Part shown: positions 45,754 through 55,353 of the stretch, in pieces
Layout: the number at the start of each line of letters is the position of its first letter
How positions within the stretch are numbered: the stretch's first letter is position 1
NCBI GenBank assembly: GCA_003134685.1
Contig: PLCA01000016.1
Span: 173,986 to 237,985, forward strand
DNA: 64,000 nt
DNA from: Gemmatimonadota bacterium
GTDB taxonomy: Bacteria; Gemmatimonadota; Gemmatimonadetes; Gemmatimonadales; Gemmatimonadaceae
Direction: 5' to 3'
Notes under the pieces: generated by a model
Seen by the model: only the letters and a program-made list of their open reading frames with translations
Told to the model about the DNA's origin: nothing
The model's database searches: none
Program-made: the position numbers and the translations under genes

Positions 45754-48700
45754 ATGCCCCATCTCGTTAGGAAATTGTTGGTGCTTTGTGCGACCGTCGG
45801 CGGAATGTCGGGATTGTTTGCCGCTACGGCTTTGGCACAGGACGGCGGGACAATCAGCGGGCGTGTAATCGACGCCACGACGAACGCTCCCATCCCGTCC
45901 GCGCAGGTCCAACTCGTCGGCACAGCCCGGGGCGGTGTAACGGCCGAAGATGGTCGATTCCGGATCCCGAGCGTCCGGCCTGGCGTCTACCAGGTGCGCG
46001 TCCTGCGCATCGGCTACCAGGCTGGTACGCAGAGTGTAACGGTAGGCAACACACAGGAAATCACCCTCGAGTACAGTCTGACTCCTGTCGCGGTCACACT
46101 CGACCAAGTCGTGACGCTTGCGACTGGCGAGACGACGCGAAAGCGTGAGCAGGGAAATGTCGTCGGCACGCTGACGCCCGCGCCCGCAACGCTCGCCACT
46201 GCAGGTAACATGAGCCAGCTTCTCACCGGTCGTGTTCCCGGAGTGGATGTCGCATCTCCCGGCGGAACAATCGGCTCGAGTGCGCGCTTCCGTATTCGCG
46301 GGGCGAGCTCGCTGTCGCTGTCCAACGACCCCCTTCTGATAGTCGATGGTGTGCGTGTCGACAACAACTCGGCGTCGTCGACGATCGGTGTAGGCGGTCA
46401 GACACCCTCGCGCTTCAACGATATCAATCCTGAAGACATCGAGAAGATCGACATCATCAAAGGTCCAGCGGCTGGCGCGCTTTTCGGCACTGCCGCGGCG
46501 AATGGGGTAATCCAGATCACGACCAAGAAGGGGCGCTCTGGCCCGACCCGCTTCACAGTGTTTGGGGAGTCCGGCAGTATCCGCAACGTTACGTCGTTCC
46601 CGAGAAACTATGCCTGGGTCGGGACCACTACCGCGGGGAACCGCACCACGAACTGCAACCTCGACAACCAGACCCGCGCGTTGTGCACGGCGAATCCGGA
46701 CTCGCTGGTCAGCTTCAGTCCGCTGGCCCAGTACAGCCCTTTCATTGACGGCCAGCGCGGGGCGTACGGAGCAAGCGCCATCGGCGGCAACGATCGGGTG
46801 ACCTACTACGTGGGCGGGAACTACGATCGGCAGCAGGGCGTATTCGATGCGAATAACGACCAGCGCGTCGGTGGGCGCGCCAATGTCACCGCCCAGCTAA
46901 CCGACAATTGGAACATACAACTCGGGACCAACTACCTCGCCGATCACTTGAGACTGCCGCAGGATGACAACAACACCCTTGGCATTGTTTCGGCTGGCCT
47001 ACTTGGAAGCGCTTTTGACGATTCAACTCCTGGAAAGCCGTGCGTCTCGAATACTGGCGCCATTCTGGTTTGCGCACACGGGTATCTGAACGGCCAGACA
47101 CCGCAGGCGCTGGAGGCCGTGTGGCAAACGCGGCAGGACATCCAACGTTTCCAGAACAGCATCACCAGCAACTATCAGCCGCTGCATTGGCTGAAGGCGA
47201 CGGGCACTTTCGGCCTCGACTACCTGGGCCGATGGGATAACGAGATAATCCCGCCCGCCTCGGTGTTTTTCGGGTCCTTGCCTGATGGGCAGCGTAGTTC
47301 CAATCCATACTCGATCTACACCTACACCGCCCAAGGCAACTTGAGCGGCACATGGGCGCCGACCACGACGATCTCGACAACGACAACGGTGGGCACGCAG
47401 TTCAACAAGGCGCTTGTCCGCGGCACACAGGCATTCGGCGCCGGGCTGCTCGGCGGGACATCGTCTCTCGCCGGGACTACGCTGCGGTTCGCGGTCAGCG
47501 AAGTGAGCACCGACAACAAGACCCTCGGATACTTCGCATCCGAGGAGCTCGGCTGGAGGGACCGCGTTTTCCTGAATGCCGCTTTTCGAAACGACAAAAA
47601 CAGCGCCTTCGGTCAAAACTTCGGATCGATCACCTATCCGTCGTACGGCGCGTCGTGGGTAGTCAGCGACGAGTCGTTTTTCCCCAAGATCAACGTGTTG
47701 AGCTCTTTGCGCCTGAGAGCAGCGAACGGTCGATCGGGCCGGCAGCCGAATTTCCGTGACGCAATCACGTTTTTCAACGCGTCAACCGTGACGGTCTCCG
47801 GCACGGACGCTCCCGGTATCGCGATCGGCGGTACTGGAAATATCGCGCTCCGTCCCGAGCGCTCAGCCGAAACAGAGCTCGGTTTCGACATGGGGCTCAT
47901 CGGGCAGCACGTCAATTTCGAGTACACGCACTACAACAAGAAGACCGACGACTTGTTGATCGCCGTCCCATTGGCGCCGAGTCTGGGCCTCAGCGTCAGC
48001 CAATTCCAGAACCTCGGCACGGTGCGCAACGTCGGCAACGAGATCTCGTTGCAGGCGAATGTCATCGATACGAGGCCGGTGGCGTTCGATTTCGGAGTCA
48101 GTGCGTCCAACAATGACAACACGCTACTCTCGTTGGGCTTCCTTCCGGGAACGACCACGCCGGTTCCACCGATCATCGTGAACACGCAGCAGAAGCAGGT
48201 TGTCGGCGCGCCGCTGGGCAGCTATTGGCAGCGCCCGTACACCTTCGCCGATGCGAACGGAGATGGTATCATCGCCCGGAGTGAAATCAAGCTCGGGGAC
48301 ACGGCCGTGTATCTCGGCAACATTCTGCCAAAACGGGAATACTCGGTCTCACCGAGCATGACGTTCTTCAAGATGTTGAAGGTCTCGGCGCTGGTGGATC
48401 ACAAGGGCGGCTTCAAGCTGTTCGACAACACGCGCCGTTTTCACTGCAGCTTCGGCTCGTGCCAGGAGGCGTTCGACAAGTCGATGCCGCTGGCGGACCA
48501 GGCGGCGTCGATCGCAATCGCACTCGGTACCGATGCGGGCTACATCGAAAGCGCGGCCTTTACCAAGCTACGCGAGCTCTCGTTCACGTTGTTGGCTCCG
48601 GATCGCTTTGCGGAGCGTATGGGAGTCCAGAACATCGACTTCACAATCGCAGGGCGAAACCTGAAGACCTGGACCAATTACAAGGGATTTGATCCGGAAG

Positions 48701-48795
48701 TGAATGCCGTTGCCGGAGCGAACTTCAGTACGCAGGAGTTTCTCACCATCCCGCCTTCGCGGACGTGGACGGCGCGCATAAATGTCACTTTCTAA
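45754..48795 (+). CDS. SusC/RagA-type TonB-linked outer-membrane protein 3
   Basis: 1013 aa with a very strong ribosome site (GGAGGAGGAGG). Signal peptide to about residue 29 ('AATALAQ'), carboxypeptidase-regulatory-like domain ('ATTNAPIPSAQVQLVGTARGG'), plug ('LTGRVPGVDVASPGG', 'LLIVDGVRVDNNS', 'LFGTAAANGVIQITTKKG') and a barrel ending in 'ARINVTF' with terminal Phe. It has the same role as SusC 1 and 2; the specificity is unknown. It overlaps the longest frame of SusD 3 but not its chosen start. Confidence 0.95.
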   Translation: MPHLVRKLLVLCATVGGMSGLFAATALAQDGGTISGRVIDATTNAPIPSAQVQLVGTARGGVTAEDGRFRIPSVRPGVYQVRVLRIGYQAGTQSVTVGNTQEITLEYSLTPVAVTLDQVVTLATGETTRKREQGNVVGTLTPAPATLATAGNMSQLLTGRVPGVDVASPGGTIGSSARFRIRGASSLSLSNDPLLIVDGVRVDNNSASSTIGVGGQTPSRFNDINPEDIEKIDIIKGPAAGALFGTAAANGVIQITTKKGRSGPTRFTVFGESGSIRNVTSFPRNYAWVGTTTAGNRTTNCNLDNQTRALCTANPDSLVSFSPLAQYSPFIDGQRGAYGASAIGGNDRVTYYVGGNYDRQQGVFDANNDQRVGGRANVTAQLTDNWNIQLGTNYLADHLRLPQDDNNTLGIVSAGLLGSAFDDSTPGKPCVSNTGAILVCAHGYLNGQTPQALEAVWQTRQDIQRFQNSITSNYQPLHWLKATGTFGLDYLGRWDNEIIPPASVFFGSLPDGQRSSNPYSIYTYTAQGNLSGTWAPTTTISTTTTVGTQFNKALVRGTQAFGAGLLGGTSSLAGTTLRFAVSEVSTDNKTLGYFASEELGWRDRVFLNAAFRNDKNSAFGQNFGSITYPSYGASWVVSDESFFPKINVLSSLRLRAANGRSGRQPNFRDAITFFNASTVTVSGTDAPGIAIGGTGNIALRPERSAETELGFDMGLIGQHVNFEYTHYNKKTDDLLIAVPLAPSLGLSVSQFQNLGTVRNVGNEISLQANVIDTRPVAFDFGVSASNNDNTLLSLGFLPGTTTPVPPIIVNTQQKQVVGAPLGSYWQRPYTFADANGDGIIARSEIKLGDTAVYLGNILPKREYSVSPSMTFFKMLKVSALVDHKGGFKLFDNTRRFHCSFGSCQEAFDKSMPLADQAASIAIALGTDAGYIESAAFTKLRELSFTLLAPDRFAERMGVQNIDFTIAGRNLKTWTNYKGFDPEVNAVAGANFSTQEFLTIPPSRTWTARINVTF

Positions 48796-48820
48796 CCTTT
48801 ACCGACCGAGCGACCAATCA

Positions 48821-50245
48821 ATGAAGAATAGAATTCTCGCCCGCCGGCACGCGAGCCGGTTGGGCATTCTTACCATGCTCGCAGCATGCGGAGCCGTGTT
48901 GCTGAGCAGTTGTGATAGCAAAAAGATTCTGGCTGTGACTGATCCAGACGTCGCCAAGCCGGCGAATCTGGACAACCTAGCTGCACTTCCCGCCCTCAGG
49001 GCGGGCGCGATAGGCGCTTTCGGAATTTCCTACGACGGCGTAGCCTCGGACGAGGAGCAGGTGCACCTTTCCGGATCCTTGTCCGATGAATTGATCAACA
49101 CAGAGACATTCCCAACCCGGATCGAGTTCGATCAGCGCGCCCAGACAATCGGGAACACCAGCCTGGTCGGAACATTCCTGGACCTCAATCGCGCCAGAGG
49201 CTTATCCCAACGCGCCATCGCTGGAGTCCAGAAATTTGCGAAGGTTGCCGCAGACAGCGTGGGATTCCCTGAGGTGCTTGCGCTCGGCGGCCTCACGTAC
49301 GTGCTGTTCGCGGAGAACTACTGCGGCGCAGTTCCTGTGAGCGTGGCGAACGACGATGGGACGTTTACATATGGCGCTCCGCTTACCGTGAATCAACAAC
49401 TCGACAGCGCCATATCGAAGTTCAATCAGGCGCTCGCCGTGGGAACTCCGCTTACGGCGACGTTCAAGCAGCTGGCGCAGATCGGGAAAGGGCGCGCGTT
49501 GCTGGACAAAGGCGATTACGCGAACGCAGCCTTGGCAGTCGCAGGCGTATCGACAACTTTCCAGTACAACTATCTGCACTCCCAGACCACAACCGGTCAG
49601 AACAACGGGACATGGTCGCTCACGGCCAACGTGGCCCGATACGGTGTCGCGGGCTTAAAGGGCGGGAATGGGCTGCCATATCAAACGGATGGAAATACCA
49701 AGACCGCAGGATTCGACCCGCGCGTCGCCAACACTGTGCGCGCAGCCAATAGCGGTCATGGGTTCGACAACGGTGTTCCTGGCGGAGAGCTCCAGTTCGT
49801 GCAGCAGAAATATCCCCTGCGCGCTTCACCGATAACGATCGCCGACGGCGTGGAGGCGCGTTTGATCGAGGCGGAGGCGGCGCTCCAGACGGACCCGGTC
49901 GCGGCTCTCGGGATATTGAATGGTCTTCGCAGCAACGCCGCGCTTCTTACACTGCGAGGATATCCGGCGGGCTCGCTTGCGCCCCTCACCCTCCAGGCCA
50001 CGGCGGCCGCTCAGGTAGATCAGCTTTTCAAAGAGCGCGCATACTGGCTGTTTCTAACATCACACCGGCTAGGCGACATGCGTCGCTTGATCCGGCAGTA
50101 CCTTCGTGCCCCGGAGACAATCTTTCCGACGGGCGCCTACTTCAAGGGCGGCACGTACGGCACCGACGTCAATTCGCCTGTCCCGCAACGTGAGCAGAAC
50201 AACCCGAGCTACACAGCGGCCTCCTGCAAGCAGAACGAAGCCTAG
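48821..50245 (+). CDS. SusD/RagB-like substrate-binding lipoprotein 3
   Basis: 474 aa from the ATG at 48821, since the frame's earlier start at 48782 lies inside susC 3 and would bury the signal. Lipoprotein Cys31 ('GAVLLSSC'). SusD-type helices follow: 'LAALPALRAGAIGAFGISYDG', 'VLALGGLTYVLFAENYCGAVP', 'GKGRALLDKGDYANAALAV', and near the end 'VDQLFKERAYWLFLTSHRLGDMRRLIRQY'. It is the lid partner of SusC 3. Confidence 0.92.
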   Translation: MKNRILARRHASRLGILTMLAACGAVLLSSCDSKKILAVTDPDVAKPANLDNLAALPALRAGAIGAFGISYDGVASDEEQVHLSGSLSDELINTETFPTRIEFDQRAQTIGNTSLVGTFLDLNRARGLSQRAIAGVQKFAKVAADSVGFPEVLALGGLTYVLFAENYCGAVPVSVANDDGTFTYGAPLTVNQQLDSAISKFNQALAVGTPLTATFKQLAQIGKGRALLDKGDYANAALAVAGVSTTFQYNYLHSQTTTGQNNGTWSLTANVARYGVAGLKGGNGLPYQTDGNTKTAGFDPRVANTVRAANSGHGFDNGVPGGELQFVQQKYPLRASPITIADGVEARLIEAEAALQTDPVAALGILNGLRSNAALLTLRGYPAGSLAPLTLQATAAAQVDQLFKERAYWLFLTSHRLGDMRRLIRQYLRAPETIFPTGAYFKGGTYGTDVNSPVPQREQNNPSYTAASCKQNEA

Positions 50246-50280
50246 CCTGACAGTTCGGAAGAGTTAGTCCAAGATGTGAA

Positions 50281-50312
50281 CGAGGCGCCAGGAATCATCC
50301 TGGCGCCTCGTT
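50281..50312 (+). terminator. Hairpin between SusD 3 and the convergent plug-only gene
   Basis: CGAGGCGCCAGGA / TCCTGGCGCCTCG, perfect 13-bp stem with loop ATCA, followed by only TT. Probably a terminator for one or both genes. Confidence 0.75.
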
Positions 50313-50344
50313 GCGCATCGGGCCGACGCGTTTTCCCTGCTTGT

Positions 50345-50800
50345 TTACGATCCAGACCGTGTATGAATGTAAATCACGCCCGCGCTGGCGTTGGTACCTT
50401 CGACACTCGTTCCCCTCGATCCGCCGCGCAACTCGATTCTGTCGATAGCATCCTTGGGCATCTGCTGTAGCACATCAACGGACGAGAGACGCGCGCCGTC
50501 TACGATTACCAGCGGTGCCTCGGAGCTTGCCAGCGAGATGCTGCTGCGGCCTCTGTGTCCGTGAATGGACACCGCACGCCCCGATCGGTCCTCAACATAG
50601 GTGTAGCGCGGGACGAGCTGTCGCAATAACTCCCAGGCATTCGGTGCTTGCTGCGCGTCTATCTGATCGGAGTTGATAACAAGATCGCCGAAACGCGATC
50701 CGTTCGCATCAGTGTTGCGCGGCGGGCTTGTGGCACACGCGGAATTCATCGCGAGATAAGAAGCAGCCAACAACATCGTGGTGAGCCGGGCATGCCGCAT
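50345..50800 (-). CDS. Stand-alone plug-like lipoprotein 3
   Basis: 151 aa from the ATG at 50800, chosen because GGAGG lies five bases upstream; an ATG 18 bases earlier lacks one. Lipoprotein signal to Cys22 ('AMNSAC'). The mature domain is plug-like: 'LVINSDQIDAQQAPNAWELLRQLVPRY' in pieces, a strand pair 'AVSIHGHRGRSSISL', 'PLVIVDGARLSSVDVLQQMP', 'IDRIELRGGSRG', 'NASAGVIYIHTRSG', ending before any barrel. It faces SusCD pair 3. Confidence 0.8.
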   Translation of the reverse strand: MRHARLTTMLLAASYLAMNSACATSPPRNTDANGSRFGDLVINSDQIDAQQAPNAWELLRQLVPRYTYVEDRSGRAVSIHGHRGRSSISLASSEAPLVIVDGARLSSVDVLQQMPKDAIDRIELRGGSRGTSVEGTNASAGVIYIHTRSGS

Positions 50801-50887
50801 TCGGGCCTCCGTGCGCATCGTGCGCGCAACTTCGCAAGGATAGTGCTCCGCACACGACTGCGCTACGGGAACCTTCGGGCCGATGCG

Positions 50888-52966
50888 CTACGCCCCGAAC
50901 CGGCCTCTCAAGAGGGCGCGGAGGTCGAGCAAAGGAGTTCCGCCCATGGGCGCCGGGTCCTCTGGGGGCGGCAGCGCGCCAACTGCTACCCTCTGCATGT
51001 TGTCTCGAACCTCACGGTCGAAGAACCGGCACAACTGGTCGAGCGAGTAGTCGGCACCCCGGCGCGACGAGTAGGCGTTGAGCGGGTAGGACACGCTCAG
51101 ATGATTGCGGGCGCGGGTGAGCGCGACGTACATGAGCCGGCGCTCCTCTTCCGTTTCATCGTCGTTGTTGAGACAGCGGGCCGATGGAAACCAGCCGTCC
51201 ACGGCCCAGATCACGAACACCGCATCCCACTCCTTGCCCTTGGCCGAGTGCGCGGTGCTGAGGATCAGACAATCGTCCTCTTCACGAGTCCCGGTCGCGA
51301 GGTCCTGTGTCGCCTGCGGCGGCTCGAGTGCGAGCGCCGAGAGAAAGGTGGCGCGATCGGGATAGCCGGCGGCGATGACCTGGAGTTGATCGAGATCGGC
51401 CAGGCGTGGCTCTACCTTGTCGTACCGTTCGCGGAGAATGTTGTCGTACAGCAACCGGACGCGCGCGATATCGGCGGCGACCTGTGCCCCGTCCTGAATG
51501 GGCCCCGCGCGGAGTCCGTCGAGCAAACCGACGAGCGCGGCGTGCGCGGCCGTCGCCCTGGGCGGCGGACTGTAGCGGCCAAAGGCGGTCGATTCCCACG
51601 CCGCCACAGCCATCGCGTCGATGGCGGCGCGCGCGGTTGCGTCTCCGATCCCGGGTAGCAGGAGCAGCAGGCGATACCAGCTCACCTCGTCGCGCGGGTT
51701 CTCGAGGATGCGGAGAAACGCCAGCACGTCCTTTACGTGTGCTGCCTCGAGGAATTTTAGCCCGCCCCATTTCTCAAACGGAATCTTGCGGTTGGTGAGC
51801 TCGATCTCGAGGTCCGCAGACATGTAGCCGGCGCGAAAGAGCACGGCAATCTCGCTGAGGGGCGTTCCCTCTTCGTGCAGCTCGAGGATCCGGTCCACGA
51901 CGAACTGGGTTTGCTGCTGCTCGTCCCGCGCGGCGACGAGCCACGGTGTTTCGCCCCCAGTTCGCTCGGTCCAGAGATTCTTGGTGAACCTCTCCGCCGC
52001 GCGTGAGATGAGCGTGTTGGTGACGCTCAGGATCGGCTGGGTGGAGCGGTAGTTCTGTTCCAGCGCGACGACCGTGGCGCCGGCAAACTGCTTCGGGAAG
52101 TCGAGGATGTTCCTGAAATGCGCGCCGCGGAATGAGTAGATGCTCTGCGCGTCGTCGCCCACGACCGTAATGTTGCTGTGCGCCTTGCACATTCCGCGAA
52201 GGATCCGCGCCTGGAGGACGTTCGTGTCCTGGTATTCATCCACCAGGATGTGATCATACAGCCCGGATATTTTCTTCCCGAGCTCTGGAGATGCCTCGAG
52301 CAGCAGTGCCCAGAAGAGGAGCAGGTCGTCATAGTCAACGAGATTCCGCTCCTGTTTCCGGCGCGTATAGTCCGCGTAAATCTTGCCCAGGTCCTCGAGG
52401 TAATCGACGAACTGCGGGTAACCGTCGCGAACCACGTCCTCGATGGAAATGCCGGTATTGATGTGCCTGGAGTACACATACTGGAGCGTCTCCTTTTTCG
52501 GAAAGCGCTTCGATTTGGCGGCGTACCCGAGGTGCGCGCGCGAGAGCTGCATCAGATCGGCGGAGTCGCCCTGATCCATGATGGTGAAGTCTTTAGCGAG
52601 GCCAGCCGCCTGTCCGTAGCGGCGGAGCAGTCGGTGCGCCGTGGCGTGGAACGTTCCCCCACTTACCCGCTTGCTGTTGCTGCCTACGAGTTTCTCCGCG
52701 CGGGACAGCATCTCCTGCGCTGCTCTGCGTGTGAACGTCAACAGCAGTATGCGCTCGGCCGGCACGCCCCGCTCAATCAGGTGCGCCACCCGATACACGA
52801 GCGCGCGCGTCTTCCCAGTGCCGGCACCGGCGATGATGAGAAGAGGACCATCACCGTGCGTTGCGGCCGCGGCCTGTTGCGGATTCAGCTCCGATGCGAA
52901 GTCACGCGGGGTGCCCGTCGATTCGGCGCGCGCGCGAGGAGGATACACCTTCAGCGTCTCGGTCAC
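50888..52966 (-). CDS. UvrD/PcrA-like superfamily 1 helicase
   Basis: 692 aa from a GTG that overlaps the lipB stop (GTGA). The frame extends upstream inside lipB but only low-quality sequence is there. Motifs in order: Q-motif 'LNPQQAAAA', Walker A 'AGAGTGKTRAL', 'LTFTRRAAQEM', DExx 'VDEYQDTN', 'GDDAQSIYSFRGA', 'EQNYRST', 'STAHSAKGKEWDAVFV', 'MYVALTRARNHL'. It is a 3'-5' DNA helicase for repair or removal of bound proteins. The C-terminal tail is short. Placement after lipB is unusual. Confidence 0.93.
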   Translation of the reverse strand: MTETLKVYPPRARAESTGTPRDFASELNPQQAAAATHGDGPLLIIAGAGTGKTRALVYRVAHLIERGVPAERILLLTFTRRAAQEMLSRAEKLVGSNSKRVSGGTFHATAHRLLRRYGQAAGLAKDFTIMDQGDSADLMQLSRAHLGYAAKSKRFPKKETLQYVYSRHINTGISIEDVVRDGYPQFVDYLEDLGKIYADYTRRKQERNLVDYDDLLLFWALLLEASPELGKKISGLYDHILVDEYQDTNVLQARILRGMCKAHSNITVVGDDAQSIYSFRGAHFRNILDFPKQFAGATVVALEQNYRSTQPILSVTNTLISRAAERFTKNLWTERTGGETPWLVAARDEQQQTQFVVDRILELHEEGTPLSEIAVLFRAGYMSADLEIELTNRKIPFEKWGGLKFLEAAHVKDVLAFLRILENPRDEVSWYRLLLLLPGIGDATARAAIDAMAVAAWESTAFGRYSPPPRATAAHAALVGLLDGLRAGPIQDGAQVAADIARVRLLYDNILRERYDKVEPRLADLDQLQVIAAGYPDRATFLSALALEPPQATQDLATGTREEDDCLILSTAHSAKGKEWDAVFVIWAVDGWFPSARCLNNDDETEEERRLMYVALTRARNHLSVSYPLNAYSSRRGADYSLDQLCRFFDREVRDNMQRVAVGALPPPEDPAPMGGTPLLDLRALLRGRFGA

Positions 52967-53655
52967 GCGACGGTTTCGAGCAGCGTCGCGCGCGAGGTAA
53001 TGACCGCGGTGAGATCGAATGCATCCGCGAACTTGGCGGTCACTCGATCCCGCACGTCCTGCATTGAGATCGATTCCAGGCCTAGCTCGCGGGCGATCGA
53101 GGTCATCACGACGCCGTCGATTCCGCAGGGAACGATGAGATCGAAATAGGAGAGATCGGTCGTGACATTGAGAGCGAAGCCATGCCAGGTGACCCAGTCG
53201 CGGGCGTGCACTCCAATCGAGGCGATCTTCTTCCCGCGCGTCCACACGCCGGTGTACGCGGTGTTGCGCTCGCCGGGAATGCCATAGTCGGCGAGAGAGT
53301 TGATCAGCGCTTCCTCGATCTTCCTCAGATACCAGTGCAGATCCTGCCGGTGGCGCTTGAGATCGATGATAGGATATCCCACGAGCTGTCCCGGCCCGTG
53401 AAAGGTGACGTCCCCGCCGCGCTCGACCTCGAACACCTCAACGCCTTTGCTCTGGAGAAATTCCGGTGATGCGACGAGATGCTTTTGTTTCGATGATCGG
53501 CCGAGCGTGACTACCGGTGGATGCTCGACGAGAAGAAGGAGGTCCTGCGGGATCGCTCCGGAGATTCTGTCCCGGGCCAGGTTACGTTGCAGCTCGAGCG
53601 CCTCCACGTAGCCCAATTGGCCGAGTGGGACTGTCCATAACTCGCGCTCAGCCAC
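52963..53655 (-). CDS. lipB: Octanoyltransferase
   Basis: 230 aa from a GTG. Contains 'LLLVEHPPVVTLGRSSK', 'RGGDVTFHGPGQLVGYPI' (active-site loop), the catalytic lysine in 'KIASIGVHARDWVTWHGFALNV' and the acyl-thioester cysteine in 'LIVPCGIDG'. It moves octanoyl from ACP to lipoyl domains; LipA then inserts sulfur. It lies 15 bp after lpd. Confidence 0.97.
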   Translation of the reverse strand: MAERELWTVPLGQLGYVEALELQRNLARDRISGAIPQDLLLLVEHPPVVTLGRSSKQKHLVASPEFLQSKGVEVFEVERGGDVTFHGPGQLVGYPIIDLKRHRQDLHWYLRKIEEALINSLADYGIPGERNTAYTGVWTRGKKIASIGVHARDWVTWHGFALNVTTDLSYFDLIVPCGIDGVVMTSIARELGLESISMQDVRDRVTAKFADAFDLTAVITSRATLLETVA

Positions 53656-53670
53656 TGTGCATCACCTAAG

Positions 53671-55074
53671 TCACGCGTCCAGGACCTTTCCGAGTGAGTC
53701 GAGAGCGGCCTGGGCGACAGCTTCGGAAAGGGTGGGGTGGGCGTGGATCGCCAGATCGACTTCTTCGACGGTGAACTCGTTCTCACGCGCGACTGCGAGC
53801 TCGTGGATCAATTCCGTGGCGTGCGCGCCGATGATGTGGGCGCCCAGGATCTCGCCGTACTTGGCGTCGCGGATGATCTTGACGAATCCCTCGGTCTCGC
53901 CGGCGGTGCGGGCGCGTCCGTTGGCGGAGAAGGGGAATTTGCCGACCTTGTAGTCGATCTTCTTTTCCTTCACCTGTGCCTCGGTCATTCCGATCGATGC
54001 GACTTCGGGGTGGCAGTAGGTCGCGTTCGGGATATTCCCGTAATTGACCGGATGGACATTCTTCTGTCCCGCGAGGAACTCCGCGAACACCACGCCTTCG
54101 CGCATCCCTTTGTGGGCGAGCATCGGCGGACCGGCGACGTCGCCGACCGCGTAGATGCCTTTGGCGGACGTCTCCATGCGCTCGTTGATCTTGATGAAGC
54201 CGCGGTTCGTCAGCTGGACGCCCATCTCCTTGAGCCCGATGTCGCCGATAACCGGATCGCGTCCAGCTGCGACGAGAACTTTCTCGACCTCGAGACTCTG
54301 CTTCTTGCCGCCAACCTCGACGCTCATCGTCACGGAAGTCTTGCCGACCTTCACGTCGCTGAGTTTGGCGGCGGGGAGCACGTCTATCTTCCGTTTCTTG
54401 AAGCTCCGCGCGAGCTCGGTGCCGCAGTCGGCGTCCTCGAGCGGAAGGATTCCCGGCAGCGCTTCGATGAGCGTGACCTGCGTGCCGAAGGCGGCGAAGA
54501 CGTCGGCGAATTCGCAACCGACAGCGCCGGCACCGATGATCGCCAACGTCTTCGGTGCTTTCTCGAGAATGAGGGCCTCGTCGGAAGAGATGACGGTGGT
54601 CTTGTTCAGCTCGAGCCCGATCTGTGGAAGTCCTTTGACTCGCGAGCCGGTAGCGATCACGATCGCTTTTTTCGCTTCGTGCTTCTCTTCCTTTCCATCG
54701 ATCTTCACCGAGACCGAATTCTTGCCGGCGATTTTGGCCGTTCCCTTGATCCACGTGATCTTGTTTTTCTTGAACAGGTACTCGACGCCTTTGGAATTCT
54801 GGTTGCTGACGGCGCGCGAGCGCTTCATCGCGACGCCGTAGTCGAGCTTCACGTCGCCGACGGTGACGCCGAAGTCGGTGGCGTGGGAGACTTTAGTGGC
54901 GAGCGACGCCGATTCGAGGAGAGCTTTGGCCGGGATGCAGCCCCAGAGGACGCAGGTGCCGCCGAGTCCTTCGCGCTCGACTACGGCGACGGACATTCCC
55001 AGCTGGGCCGAGCGGATGGCGCCCACGTAACCGGCGGGGCCGCCTCCAATAAAGATCACGTCGTAAGAAGCCAT
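53671..55074 (-). CDS. lpdA: Dihydrolipoamide dehydrogenase (E3)
   Basis: 467 aa. FAD-binding 'FIGGGPAGYVGAIRSAQLG', redox disulfide in 'GGTCVLWGCIPAKALL' (usual form GGTCLNVGCIPSK), NAD-binding 'IIGAGAVGCEFADVFAAFG', 'GIYAVGDVAGPPMLAHKG' and the C-terminal catalytic His-Glu in 'HAHPTLSEAV'. It reoxidises dihydrolipoamide on E2. It is separated from pdhC by the palindromic repeat (286-bp gap), whereas the other genes in the operon are tightly packed. Confidence 0.97.
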   Translation of the reverse strand: MASYDVIFIGGGPAGYVGAIRSAQLGMSVAVVEREGLGGTCVLWGCIPAKALLESASLATKVSHATDFGVTVGDVKLDYGVAMKRSRAVSNQNSKGVEYLFKKNKITWIKGTAKIAGKNSVSVKIDGKEEKHEAKKAIVIATGSRVKGLPQIGLELNKTTVISSDEALILEKAPKTLAIIGAGAVGCEFADVFAAFGTQVTLIEALPGILPLEDADCGTELARSFKKRKIDVLPAAKLSDVKVGKTSVTMSVEVGGKKQSLEVEKVLVAAGRDPVIGDIGLKEMGVQLTNRGFIKINERMETSAKGIYAVGDVAGPPMLAHKGMREGVVFAEFLAGQKNVHPVNYGNIPNATYCHPEVASIGMTEAQVKEKKIDYKVGKFPFSANGRARTAGETEGFVKIIRDAKYGEILGAHIIGAHATELIHELAVARENEFTVEEVDLAIHAHPTLSEAVAQAALDSLGKVLDA

Positions 55075-55157
55075 TTCCGTTGGTTGGGGAGAGTGCTCAA
55101 GAACTTAAATCTAGCGGTTGGGTAGGGTCGGATTAACTCCAACTGCAACTGGGACGG

Positions 55158-55353
55158 CAACTGCACGAGAGGTTAGCTGCAAGCTTTCAAGCTGAAAGCT
55201 GTAAGCTTCACCACGCCGGACGTTACCGGCGCGGAACAGGGTAGAACCAACTGCCTGTATCGTCACGCCACCAATGACGTCCCGACGTTCAAAAGCTTTC
55301 AGCTTAGAGCATTTCAGCTTCCAGCTAACCTCTCGTTCAGTTGCAGTCGCAAT
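55158..55353. repeat. Long imperfect palindrome, family copy 3
   Basis: Outer arms share ACGAGAGGTTAGCTG-x-AAGCT, then AAGCTGAAAGCT in inverted orientation. The inner arm TTCACCACGCCGGACGTT matches copies 1 and 2 (TTCACTACGCC-x-GGACTT), and the centre holds GGTAGAACCAACTGCCTGT, similar to their minus-strand centres. So it belongs to the same family with exchanged outer arms. It fills most of the pdhC-lpd gap. Confidence 0.75.

Noticed and set aside
45587..45868. Small plus-strand frame in the gap before SusC 3
   Set aside because: It runs into the susC 3 coding region in another frame, lacks a ribosome site and shows no domain.
52967..53245. 93-residue N-terminal extension of the UvrD-like helicase
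   Set aside because: It lies entirely inside lipB on the same strand in another frame and is Arg-rich without motifs; the GTG in the GTGA overlap is the natural start.
53737..55125. 462-codon plus-strand frame opposite lpd
   Set aside because: Shadow of lpd; rich in D, R and V repeats as expected for its complement.
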